Assembly (NCBI GenBank): GCA_030765065.1
Contig: CM060977.1
Coordinates: forward strand, 159,350,052-159,414,051
DNA length: 64,000 nucleotides
Origin: Deroplatys truncata
Lineage: Eukaryota > Arthropoda > Insecta > Mantodea > Mantidae
Direction: 5' to 3'
The position numbers and the translations under genes are program-made. Below the pieces are notes generated by a model, which saw only the letters and a program-made list of their open reading frames with translations, was not told where the DNA came from and ran no database searches. Of the stretch, positions 46,538-56,689 are shown piece after piece. Positions within the stretch are counted from its first letter, which is position 1. The number at the start of each line of letters is the position of its first letter.

Positions 46538-47422
46538 ACTTTCTCTACTACGTATAGTAAGTAGGGGAAGTATTGCATTCCACCCAAAAATTCGATACCG
46601 AGATTTCACCGGAAATACATGTTTTGAGACCTCCTGAATCCAAAAAAAGCATTTTTGGAAACATGTCCGTGTGTGTGTCTGTGTGTCTGTGTGTGTGTGT
46701 GTCTGTGTGTGTGTGTGTCTGTGTGTGTGTGAACAGCATAACTCAAAAACGAACAGTCGGATAAACACCAAACTTGGTATTTAGGTTCAGTATCTTCCAG
46801 AGATGCGACACGAAGGTTTTCAAGAAAATCCCCCCACCCCAGACTACCCTTTACATGGAACATTTTTCGAAAATTTTAATTTTCTCAAAAATGGCTCTAA
46901 CGATTTTGTTTAAAATATCATATGTTTAAGATAATGCCATGAGAAATGAAATGTATATTTCGAATTTTCTGGGAATGTCTCCAAAAGTATTCTTCATTGT
47001 GAACGACTTTTGCATAACTGGTAAACCATAAGAGATAGACAAAATTTTACTACACAAAAAATGTTGATCTCGTTAAAATACACAACTTATGTTATATACA
47101 TTTCTTTTGTTGAGTGAACCGTTTTCGAGATATTGCTTGTTATTCCCTTAAATTTTCCAATACTTATACTTTTTCTCAAATTCGTTATTCATTTTTTTAT
47201 GTCCTGGACTTGCAAAGAGAATGGAATTCGACACATAGCAACCAGCGTTAAAATATTTGACCATCGCTTAAAAGCTACCATATTCCCCTTGCATCTACAA
47301 GAAAATTAGCAATAAGATTGACATCTCGATATCTCGATTAACATAAAGCATATGGAGAATAGGCGTTTGTAAAAATAGATTGTACAAGAGTAGAGAAAGT
47401 CATGTGAGTGTAACACATCAGA
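46538..47422 (+). mobile_element. HLE array unit 2, full length
   Basis: ACTTTCTCTACTACGTATAG to GTGTAACACATCAGA. The microsatellite is a compound GTGT/CTGT tract (46668-46732). Immediately followed by seven T's and unit 3 in the same orientation. Confidence 0.9.
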
Positions 47423-47429
47423 TTTTTTT

Positions 47430-47557
47430 ACATTCTCTACTACGTAGAGTAAATAGGGGAAGTATTGTATTCTGCCCAAAAATTCGATACCGAGATTTTA
47501 CCGGAAATACATGTTTTGAGACCCCCTGAATCCAAAAAAAGCATTTTTGGAAACATG

Positions 47558-47605
<48 letters not shown>

Positions 47606-48351
47606 TGTGAACAGCATAACTCACAAACGAACAGTCGGATAAACACCAAACTTGGTATTTAGGTTCAGTATCTTCCAGAGATGCGACTCGAAGGTTTACA
47701 AGAAAATCCCCCACCCCAGATTACCCTTTACATGGAACATTTTTCGAAAATTTTAATTTTCTCAAAAATGGCTCTAACGATTTTGATTAAAATATCATAT
47801 GTTTAAGATGCTTTCATGACAAATAAAATGTATATCTTGAATTTTCTGGGAATGTCTCCAAAAGTATTCTTCATTGTGAACGACTTTTGCATAACTGGTA
47901 AACCATAAGAGATAGACAAAATTTTACTGCACAAAAAAATGTAGATCGCATTAAAATACACAATTTATGTCATATACATTTTTTTTGTTGAGTGAACCAT
48001 TTTCCAGATATTGCTTGTTATTTCCTTAAATTTTTCAGTACTTAATTTTCTCAAATGGGAATTCGTTATTCATCTTTTTGTCTTGGATATGCAAAGAGTA
48101 TTAATATGAGTCAAAGGGAATGGTGCTGCACCTAGCAAGTAGCTATTAAGAGGTATGTATGTGCTTAAAGGTTACTGTATTTCTATATTGCCGTTGTAAA
48201 TATATATTCCCCTTACATCTACAAGAAAATTAGCAATAAGATAGAGTCTGCAAATGTTTATCTCGATTAACAAGAAGTAGATGGAGAATAAGCGTTTGTA
48301 AAAATAGTTTGTACAAGAGTAGATAAAGTCATTTGAGTGTAACACCTCAGA
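47430..48351 (+). mobile_element. HLE array unit 3, full length, other subfamily
   Basis: Starts CATTCTCTACTACGTAGAGT (5' palindrome CTCTAC-TAC-GTAGAG) and ends GTGTAACACCTCAGA. GT tract of about 19 units at 47563-47603. Its 3' half is of the GTATGTGCTTAAAGGTTACT type, unlike unit 2, so the array is not a simple duplication. Confidence 0.9.
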
Positions 48352-50420
48352 TTTTTTTAACAAACATCGATATTTGCCGCCAGTGATTACGTACAAAGTC
48401 TCAGAAGACTTGCCAAATGATCGTCACTTATACTATTATGATATGGGCTTTTAATTTAAATCATTTTGGAAAACGTTTGCAAATGTATGTAGATCCGAAG
48501 ATTGCTACTACATTTATTGCAAACACACGTAACCGTGGAAATTTGTCACAAGGCAGTGATTTAAAGAGTTCGCATTCTTCTTTATTTGAATATTTAATTG
48601 TGGTAGAATTCTGCACTTCAAGTAGTTTCATATGGAGATTATGTGGAGCCTCACTGCAAGAGAAACTCGTATATATGGACGATTTGCATGAATATTAAGA
48701 ATCATTAATACTTACCTGTTCTTTCATGAAGCTAGCGATCTCGCTACATAATTGGAAAAAACGTGTTAATATGGCACCTCAACTCAACCATCTTATGACA
48801 GTAATGTAGTACTTGTGAATATTCTGATCCCAGTTCTTCTAATAATTCTTTGAATTGTCAAAGGCGGAGGGGGCTAGAGTAATAAAATTCACACACTTCA
48901 CTTACATTATTCAGGGTTACTGACTTAGCACATAAAAAGCTTCCCTATGAATTGTACAATGAATATATAACAGTTCCGAAGTTACACCAATACCCTGCAA
49001 AAATTGACTGAGCCTACCAATAAAGCCATATTCTTGTCCTTTCATAGGTGGTGCTATATCGGTTGCGACACTGACAAGTTTAGTCCAGGGAAGCTCATAT
49101 TTGCACCCAACATTATGAACAGCAGTGAATATATCTTCGCCGCATGCTTTATTCTGGAGAGAAACTACATCTAAAAGCTCTTCAAAAACATTTAAATAAA
49201 TATCAATCTTCCTAAAAAATATTGCTAGTTGAGCTTCATTGCATCTGTCTGTAGTGTCATCTAACGCTAATGCAAAACAAATTAGCGATTTTATTTTCTC
49301 CTGCAGTTGTTTTTACTTTCTCTACTACGTATAGTAAGTAGGGGAAGTATTGTATTCCACCCAAAAATTCGATACCGAGATTTCACCGGAAATACATGTT
49401 TTGAGACAGCTTTTCAAAAAAAGCATTTTTGGAAACATGTCCATGTGTGTGTCTGTGAACACCATAACTCAAACGAACAGTCGGGTAAACACCAAACTTG
49501 GTATTTAGGTTCAGTATCTTCCAGAGATGCGACACGAAGGTTTTCAAGAAAATCCCCCCCACCCCAGATTACCCTTTACATGGAACATTTTTCGAAAATT
49601 TTAATTTTCTCAAAAATGGCTCTTAACGATTTTGATTAAAATATCATATGTTTAAGATATTTTCATGACAAATGAAATGTTTATAACCCCGAATTTTCTG
49701 GGAATGTCTCCAGAAGTATTCTTCATTGTGAACGACTTTTGCATAACTGGTAAACCATAAGAGATAGACAAAATTTTACTACACAAAAAATGTAGATCGC
49801 GTTAAAATACACAGTTTATGTTCATAAACATTTTTTTTTGTTGAGAACCATTTTCGAGGTATTGCTTGTCATTCCCTTAAATTTTCCAATACTTATACTT
49901 TTTCTCAAATTCGTTATTCATTTTTTTTGTCCTGGTAATGCAAAGAGAATGGAATACTCCACATAGCAACCAGCTCTTAAAATATTTGACTGTCGCTTAA
50001 AGTCTACCAATTCCCCTTGCATCTACAAGAAAATTAGCAATAAGATTAACATCTCGATATCTCGATTAACATGAAGCATATGGAGAATAAGCGTTTGTAA
50101 AAATAGTTTGTACAAGAGTAGAGAAAGTCATGCGAGTGTAACACATCGGATTTTTCTATATCACATTCCAGTTCCCAAATCCTCCTTGTAACAGCATTCG
50201 AGAAAGCTTAACGACTGAAAGCGTTTATGAAATTAGGGCAAATTTCTTCAGCCCCAATCACATATCGTTTTATGAACTCCCCTTCATTTAACCGTTTCAT
50301 ATTTTTTCCTATTTGTTCTCAAATCGATGCGACGCCCTTAAGATATTCCCGGTGTTTGGAATTTGATCAGTAGATTCTTTCACATTCTTTAATTTGTTGT
50401 AATCTAGCTTCACCTACAAA
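48352..50420 (-). mobile_element. hAT transposase fossil (ZBED/GTF2IRD2-like), split by an HLE
   Basis: Minus-strand reading from about 50410: YNKLKNVKESTDQIPNTGNI, MKRLNEGEFIKRYVIGAEEI (50250-50310), then after the HLE at 49315-50151 KSLICFALALDDTTDRCNEA (49240-49300, the first catalytic Asp region), FEELLDVVSLQNKACGEDIF, LPWTKLVSVATDIAPPMKGQ (about 49060), LLYIHCTIHREAFYVLSQ (about 48930) and IRWLSRGVVLTRFF (about 48770). These are the motifs of hAT transposases of the Charlie/ZBED type, which bind DNA by a BED finger. Frames shift downstream of 48930, and the C-terminal dimerisation region is not readable before 48352. Confidence 0.85.
49315..50151 (+). mobile_element. HLE full-length copy within a hAT transposase
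   Basis: ACTTTCTCTACTACGTATAG to GAGTGTAACACATCGGA, after TTTT and before TTTTT. It separates the hAT segments ending GNWNVI-like and beginning KSLICF, so it inserted into an existing hAT copy. Subfamily with ATATTTGACTGTCGCTTAAA. Confidence 0.9.
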
Positions 50421-51090
50421 TGAAACAAATATAGAATTATACAAATGCAAAAATGAATAAATAAATAAATAAACAAAACCAATGTTTCCAGTGCTATTTC
50501 AGTACTGTAAAGTGTCATACCTGAAAGAACGTGTTGTCCGTAGTCAGAATTATGAAACCTTTGGAAATGTATAAATACGACATCGAACAGCTAGCAGGCT
50601 AGCATGTCCGTTGGACCTTCCCCTCACGTCAAGGAGGTGCAGGTATTCAGAGCCCAAAGTTCACCAACCCGACGTGTACAGTTGGGCCTGCCTGGTTTAG
50701 TTTTGTCAGTCTCTTCAAATGTAGTAGGTGGGTTGAACTATGGACTTGAACCTTAGCTCTTAAGAGAACAAGTTGGCCCTCACTGCTTTAGAATTAAAAC
50801 AAACGGGACAGAAGATGCAATGCCTGTAACCCTTAGATGTCTAGTTCTGCTCTTATCGTTTGCAGCTAAAAGCAAGTTCGTAAATGTGTGTACAATGCTG
50901 TTTAATCTAAAAAATCCTCTTACAAAAACTTATTACTTTTACTCTATCATCTACTTAAACGGGTAGAAGAACTCTTGCCCTTCTCTTTCTAGACTTAACA
51001 CTCCACCAAGTACTTACAAGCCAATGCCTTGGATCCGTAACTTGTCGAGGAGCAAGCAAACTCTGGATCATACATAGCATATCCAGGATG
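50421..51090. other. No gene; possible hAT-like MITE remnant
   Basis: About 50600-50785 has GGCCAAC/GTTGGCC-like words with CACTGCTTTAG at the right, in the style of hAT MITE ends, but no paired end or duplication was found. Confidence 0.3.
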
Positions 51091-51167
51091 GATGATCAGC
51101 CCAATGCCCGGCATGGCGTGGAAAAGAAGGAAATAAAAGACGTTACCGCCTGAGCCATCCCACTCAG
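51091..51167 (-). mobile_element. tRNA-like SINE head
   Basis: The minus strand reads GAGTGGGATGGCTCAGGCGG then TAACG near 51145-51167, an A-box-containing tRNA-like head similar to that of family S4. The B box and body are not clear. Confidence 0.4.
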
Positions 51168-51640
51168 TGAACAACGTAACTCAACAACGAAAATTCGGCT
51201 AATTACCAAGCTTTACAAAGATTTTCAAAAAAAGCCTCCGGAATCAAACTATACATTTCAAAAAAGTCCTTATTTTTTTATTTTCTCAAAACTGGTTCTA
51301 ACGATCTTGATTAAGGTATTTGTATGAAAAATATAATGTATATCTGGAATTTTCTGCGAAGAACTTGTGAAGTCCCCTTTACTTCATTGAATTTTGTTTA
51401 ATTTCATATAGCTAGGTAATCATAACAAATATACAAAAACCTATTGTGTGAAAAAGTATAAAACTCATTAAAATATACCATTTGTGTCTTTTAATAATAA
51501 CCGTTTTCGAAATATTACATGTTGCAGCTGTACGCTTTTCCCAGGCACGAGTTCGTAATTTAACTGCAATGCATTCTTTCCATTGCGAGAGCTTATTACC
51601 ACGAATAAACATTTGAATGCTGCTTCCGTATGCTGTAAGC
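51168..51640 (+). mobile_element. HLE-related old copy, 5' end missing
   Basis: Starts at the GTAACTCAACAACGAAAATT segment, follows the HLE order through TTTTCTCAAAACTGGTTCTA, ATGTATATCTGGAATTTTCT and CCGTTTTCGAAATATTACAT, then ends in a different tail (CATTGCGAGAGCTTATTACC). That tail is shared with the copy at 63497-64000, so the two define an older subfamily. Confidence 0.6.
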
Positions 51641-51889
51641 AGTTTAACGTTGTTTTATCTTCTTGTTCATATCGCGATCGTTACTGCCAGTTCGTTGATT
51701 CACCTGATTCAATGTATGCCTGACAAATGGCGTTAGTTGCACAGTCGCCTTCCTGTAACATCTATTTTATTGCTGTTAAGTTTAGACGGTATGTGGAACT
51801 GTTGGGTGTTCTCTTGGTGTACACGTAGTCATTGTGATGTTGGAGAGATGTCCCTAGTTGCATGGTCACCTTGTACTTTTCTTTTTAAG

Positions 51890-52195
51890 GTGGCAACAGT
51901 GGGTCGTGATGTTAAATATCCAATCCGATGTTTACCTACCAGTCGATCAAATATGTACAAGATGCAGAAGAACAAATGAAATAGTATCTCTTTTGCTGCG
52001 TAACTGTGAAGCTCTCACAGTTCTTAGGGTTAAATATTTTAATCAGGAAATCGTGCAGTTACAAGGATTGACGAAGTTCCTACTAAGAGACTTGCAGACT
52101 TTGCGAAGGAGGTAAAGATCTTAGGGAATTAAATGAAAGGAAGCACAACTGGTCGCAGTGCTTAGGGCGACCCCCTTCCCTTTTAAAATAATTAA
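51890..52195 (+). mobile_element. Non-LTR retrotransposon 3' end
   Basis: Plus-strand codons ICTRCRRTNEIVSLLLRNCE with ALTVLRVKYFNQEI, then in shifted frames RDL and DFAKEVKILGN before a stop near 52130. This is the cysteine-bearing C-terminal tail of LINE ORF2. The 3' UTR has TGGTCGCAGTGCTTAGGGCG and CCCTTCCCTTTTAAAA, the same plan as the LINE at 14.9 kb. Confidence 0.65.
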
Positions 52196-52305
52196 AAAAA
52201 ATTGCCTGGCAACTAAGGAAACTCCTGTCAGACTGTCCGGTGCACGGGATTTGAATCCCCGACCCCCTGAATGCACTACCACCTGAGCCTTCTCGCTTGG
52301 TGTTG
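52196..52305 (-). mobile_element. tRNA-derived SINE remnant
   Basis: The minus strand has AGAAGGCTCAGGTGGTAGTG (A box) near 52278-52300 and the B box GGGGATTCAAATCCCG near 52246-52261. It abuts the LINE 3' end. Confidence 0.6.
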
Positions 52306-53364
52306 TAATCAGCTTGTAACTAAACTGCTTTTTTTGTTTAAGTCGATATTCCTAAGCAAAGATATATACATTCAGTAGTTTCATACGTACCTACAGATGG
52401 CCAAACGGACTTTCAGTAATAGTGTTTGTAATCGCGAGCGCACCTACAAAGCACTAGTTGAAATTTAACTTTGTGCTCAACGAACATCGCCCTGAAACTT
52501 TGTGTACTTGTAGAACAATCCCAACTTTCGAGTACCCCTAAACTTTCGTTCCTGGTTCTGCCAGAGAACTCTGCTCGAACTTTGTGCATCGTGGGTTACC
52601 CTGAGGATTACCTGCCCGTTTTGTATGTCTATAATTCTAAAGCTGTGGCAAAGTTTAGTGACTTGATGGTGTTGCTCTCAGCATGAAAGGAGCGCTCATA
52701 TGCTAGGAATCCGTGAGTACGTGCAAAAGAAATAATAATATGGTTGTGTCAATAGTTTAACCCTACAATTGTACACCTCAGAAGTGTCACAGGAGTTGTA
52801 CACCAGGATCACAATGACTCTTTTTCTTTTACCGAATATATTAATCTAGGGATATCTTGCTTTCAAAATACAGAGTACCTATAATTGATATCTAAGGATT
52901 ACAATATTTTATTCCTGTGAATTTTAAGACAACGCGTATTCAGTATCTAATAGAGAGGTAATAATTGCACAACAAAATGCATATGAAGAATAAATAAAGC
53001 AATTGTTTTCATTTAGCAAGAAGGAAACAAATAAATCATAAAATTGATAACATACATGCTAAAATAACTCGTAGTGTTCACATTTATGTCATTGCTTTGT
53101 TTCGTTCACTTTTGTTACAGTTTTGGCACCATTTAGCTCTGTGTTGAGAACAATATGGCTTCTAACATTTCTTACACACTGAAAGATGTTTTTCTGTCCT
53201 GAGAATAGGGGCACATGGAACATCTTTTGCGTTTAAGATTGATGACTAGACTTCGGACCGGTTGCTGTTTTGTTGCACTTTGGATAAAGTTACGTGGGCA
53301 CAGGGTTTCATGGCAACCTCCATCTCCCCAAGCACTGCCAGTCATTCAAAGTAAGCGATCAGTA
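52306..53364. other. No recognisable feature
   Basis: A 71-codon plus frame (52471-52686) has no known motif. Otherwise AT-rich. Confidence 0.4.
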
Positions 53365-53366
53365 TA

Positions 53367-54275
53367 CGAGGTGTGATCAAAAAGTTTCCGGAATGACGTC
53401 ATAAATACCACACAACAGTTGTTTTGTCTAATCTGCACTGTCACCCTCGAAGTAGTCTCCTTGGAAGTTGATACACTTGTCCCAGCGCTTCTGCCACTGC
53501 TGAAAGCACCTCTGGAAGTCCTCTTCTTTCAACATGTTCAGAGCCTTCTGCGATTCGCGATGGAAGACATCAATGTCCTCAAAACGGTTTCCTCGGAGCC
53601 GCATTTTAAGTCGCGGGAAAAGAAAAAAGTCCGCTGGTGGTGCCAAATCTGGAGGATAGGCGGGATGAGGAACAGTTTTCATCCTATTTTTATCAAGAAA
53701 TTGGCGAACAGAAAGGGCTTTGTGCACGGACGCATTGTCATGATGCAGGAACATGTCCAGATTGTCTTTCAAAATGCTTTGAACACTTCCAAAGAAGAGT
53801 CCTAATGAGTCAGAAAGTTCTCTTATTGTAATGCGGCTATCATTTAAGACCATTTCCCTCACCTGATTGATATTTTCATCAGTTTTGCTGGAACAGGGTC
53901 GCCCCAAATGATCTGCATCTTTAACTGATATCACGCCACTTTTAAATTTCGAAAACCACTCAAATGCTTGCCCATAAGCTGCTCTTAACATTTCATTGGC
54001 TTCTGTTGCAGTTTTACCGAGTTTAAAACAAAATTTGATATTCGTTCTTTGTTCTTCGTATCTTGACATTTTTGCTACGCGGAAAAATCGCAGCACATGC
54101 AAAACACGTGTTCACTTCAGAGCGTCTACCTCGTCACTGTATGGTCACAGGAAGTCACGTGAACCCTCATTTTATCGGCAAGGAACGCTGAATGTACAGT
54201 CTGGGTAAGAATTAAAGAAATCCCAGCGTCAGCATTGTTGTGAAGCCATTCCGGAAACTTTTTGATCACACCTCG
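53367..54275 (-). mobile_element. Mariner transposon, internally deleted, intact TIRs
   Basis: Both ends are present and near perfect: CGAGGTGTGATCAAAAAGTT then TCCGGAATG, inverted at 54247-54275. TA lies on each side (TATA at 53363-53366 and 54276-54279). At 909 bp it is about 0.4 kb shorter than autonomous mariners. The deletion lies in the coding region and keeps the frame open. Confidence 0.95.
53428..54069 (-). CDS. Mariner transposase with in-frame internal deletion, uninterrupted ORF
   Basis: From MSRYEEQRTNIKFCFKLGK (the start at 54067-54069 is preferred over an upstream in-frame ATG at 54102, since mariner proteins begin there) to EGDSAD, 213 codons plus stop against about 345 usually. 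Helix-turn-helix DNA-binding part: YGQAFEWFSKFKSG near residues 30-45 and ITIRELSDSLGLFFGSVQSI near 90-110. Then the sequence jumps to DMFLHHDNASVHKALSVRQF, so the segment with the first catalytic Asp is missing. The second Asp (HHDN) and third (ADFFLFP) of the DD34D triad remain, with one extra residue between them. It cannot cut DNA but could still bind TIRs and dimerise. Frame kept open without stops. Confidence 0.85.
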   Translation of the reverse strand: MSRYEEQRTNIKFCFKLGKTATEANEMLRAAYGQAFEWFSKFKSGVISVKDADHLGRPCSSKTDENINQVREMVLNDSRITIRELSDSLGLFFGSVQSILKDNLDMFLHHDNASVHKALSVRQFLDKNRMKTVPHPAYPPDLAPPADFFLFPRLKMRLRGNRFEDIDVFHRESQKALNMLKEEDFQRCFQQWQKRWDKCINFQGDYFEGDSAD

Positions 54276-54309
54276 TATATACAGCCTGTTCTGAAGTTAC
54301 GAAGTCCGG

Positions 54310-55160
54310 TCGTTGTTAGCTGACAAAACATGCCGAAAACAACCAGTAAGAAGAGCGTCTTACTTTTTAATGAATATCGACGTGAGTATTTTGACGTAAG
54401 AAGGGAAAATATATTTTGGAAAGTATGCCACGTTGAAATCAAGGGAGAGAGAAGGGTTTTTATTGCAAGACACTGTAAATCTAAAAAAGAAAAAAAAGAA
54501 AAAAAAATTAGCAACTTATTACGTTGCTTCCTAGAAATGAAGTGGTGAGGATATATTATCCACATTCAGAAACTATGAACTCATGTAGCCAAATCGAAGC
54601 TTACAGGAATTGGTCTGACATGATGGTAAGCACAAATATTACATTTAATAAGCTGCAAAATTCTGCTTTTAAAACGTTCCTGGAGAAATGTTCACCTATG
54701 AAATTTCCTTGTGAGTCTACTTTACACAAATTTTATTTGTCTTTGTCATAGATGGCAATACCAGAGCTCTTGAAACTTGTCGATAATTTGACACAACACT
54801 TTACAGAAGTAGACAAATACTCTGCTGCTAAATAGCACAGCAGAAACTGAGGAGTGTTTTAGATAAAAACCCACGATATGCAATTATGTGCAGTATTAGG
54901 CATTAATAATAATAATATTATTAATATTAAGAATAACATTATTCTAAATAATGAAAATGCATGTGTTCTCAGAGGTGTGTGACGTTCGTCAGCTTCGTTT
55001 TGCACTAGTAACATCAGTGATGTTGAACGGAGCTTTTCAAGATATAAGCCTTTTTGAGTTTGGGAAGACGTTTTGCTTTTGATACATTCAGAAAATATAT
55101 TGTAATCCATTGTAATAGTTGTCCAGGCATGAAAATCACACATGAAACTGAATATTTCAT
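54310..55160 (+). mobile_element. hAT/CGGBP1-like element, collapsed
   Basis: The plus-strand N-terminal part, from the ATG at 54330, reads MPKTTSKKSVLLFNEYRREY, then a BED-finger-like ENIFWKVCHVEIKGERRVFI and a Lys-rich run. A second frame gives NITFNKLQNSAFKTFLEKCS and ESTLHKFYLSLS, as in CGGBP1-like/hAT proteins. Near 55010 ISDVERSFSRYKPF matches the start of the hAT C-terminal dimerisation region. The catalytic middle is missing, so this is an internally deleted hAT. Ends not determined. Confidence 0.6.
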
Positions 55161-55312
55161 CCGCCACAGTTTAGATTTATTATTTTGTTCATCTTATTTA
55201 TACTTTGTAATAAAAGCTTAAGTTTACTACAGAATTGTATACTTATTTCTATGCCCACCTATACCTATAGCGTACACAGTACTCAGCACAGCACAAACTC
55301 AGTAGTGTACGA

Positions 55313-55578
55313 CCGTGCTAGCCTCTAGTTTCCAAGGTCGCGGGTTCAAACCCGGAGGAGGGCGATGGATTTTTTCGGGCGTAAAGAACCTTAGCATACC
55401 TTCCTTTGGAAGGGAAGTAAAGCTGGTGGTCCCGTGTCGTAGATTTACGGCACGTAAAAAACCTCAAGCCTGATAAAGAGGCCTCTGAGCAAAATTACCG
55501 GTCTTTCACGCCCAACATAGAATGGGACGCTAAGGACCATAGTAGTTAAAGAGCGTCCATAAATAAACAATTTAATTT
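55313..55578 (+). mobile_element. tRNA-derived SINE, family S2, 5'-truncated, with TSD
   Basis: Starts within the tRNA head at CCGTGCTAGCCTCTAG, B box GCGGGTTCAAACCCGG, full body (GGATTTTTTCGGGCGTAAAG) and tail CGTCCATAAATAAACAAT. Flanked by AGTAGTGTACGA (55301-55312) and AGTAGTATACGA (55579-55590), an 11 of 12 duplication. Confidence 0.85.
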
Positions 55579-55590
55579 AGTAGTATACGA

Positions 55591-56380
55591 AACTACTATA
55601 TCTCTCCTCTCCGCTCGCTTGTAAACAAAGTAACCTTAAAGTCATGTCCGAAGCCTATTGATGACTGTTTCAGAAGACGCTCGGGTAGTTTCCCCACCTG
55701 ATGACCTCAATCCTCGGCAGATTGGTCACTTTCAACATAGCCTGTAGGTTCTGGAGGGGCATCATCTTCAGAATCTCACACTCAGTATTCAGTTCCTCCA
55801 ATAATGGTGCTTGTATTCCCTCATCAGTTGCATATAATTTCTACTTGCCATTTTCACGTCTACGTACTTCACACTCTTTTAACAGAAAAGTTACTAAACC
55901 GTACACCAGGGTCACACACTCCGCATTAGCTATTTATATCAAATTATCTAACAAATAAAGCATTAGAGTTTCGAACGTCCGTTCTATAGTAGTCTAACTG
56001 AATACTGTATTTACATTGGTGGGAGCCCCTGTGTTCGACACCCAGCGCATGCGCAGAACGAAACAAAGTTATGCAGGGTCACAGTGACCCTAGTGTAAGG
56101 TTCTAGGGTTAAGGTAACGTGTTGACATTCTGATCTCTAACCACGTCGCTTAAAATTCCCCTGCAGAAGGTCCCGTATACTCTGATTAAGCTTTTGGTCA
56201 CCATGCTTTGTCGTTTATTTACATTTCATGATCTCGAACAGGAAGAATTAAGGATGCCTTAACACTTGCATCTCTTGTAGGTATGATGAAAGGAAAAAGC
56301 AATGTTACCTATATTACTTTTTGAAAAAAAAAATCATTTTAAAGCACCTCAAACTTCAAAACTGTATCTTATATATATAA
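55591..56380. other. No recognisable feature
   Basis: An 85-codon plus frame at 55701-55958 without known motif. No repeats found. Confidence 0.4.
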
Positions 56381-56628
56381 ACCTTAGTGTTTAACGTCTG
56401 TTCTTACTGGAGAGCATTACAGGCAGGGGACACTGATGATACATGAAACGAAATATGGGAAGGAAACATTTCCAGCCCTTAGTTTTTAGGGTGCATCCCA
56501 GGTATTGACGAGGATGAAGGAGAACCTGGGAGGGGGTACTGCCAGGGAGGACGGTCTTAGCGGGATTCGAATCGCAGACCTCCCTTTTACGACTCCGTGT
56601 TTTAACGACCTCGGCTACCTGTGCCGAG
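56381..56628 (-). mobile_element. tRNA-derived SINE-like repeat, family S3
   Basis: Minus strand: head CTCGGCACAGGTAGCCGAGG and GTCGTTAAAACACGG (A box), B box GCGATTCGAATCCCGC near 56557-56572, then a body with GTCCTCCCTGGCAGTACCCC and GGGCTGGAAATGTTTCC. Homologous to the S3 copy interrupted by Tc1 at 43276-44756. Confidence 0.7.
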
Positions 56629-56689
56629 TCTGTAGTTTAAAGTAACGTTTACATATGTCACAATGGTTAATATGAGGTGTTAAGTTTCG

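Noticed and set aside
3564-47714. A frame beginning MFHVKGNLEWGDFLENLRVA, seen in many places (3564, 33971, 39165, 40634, 45943, 46606, 47418)
   Set aside because: It is the antisense reading of the HLE G-rich block. It recurs because the copies are young, breaks in the old copies, and runs into the microsatellite.
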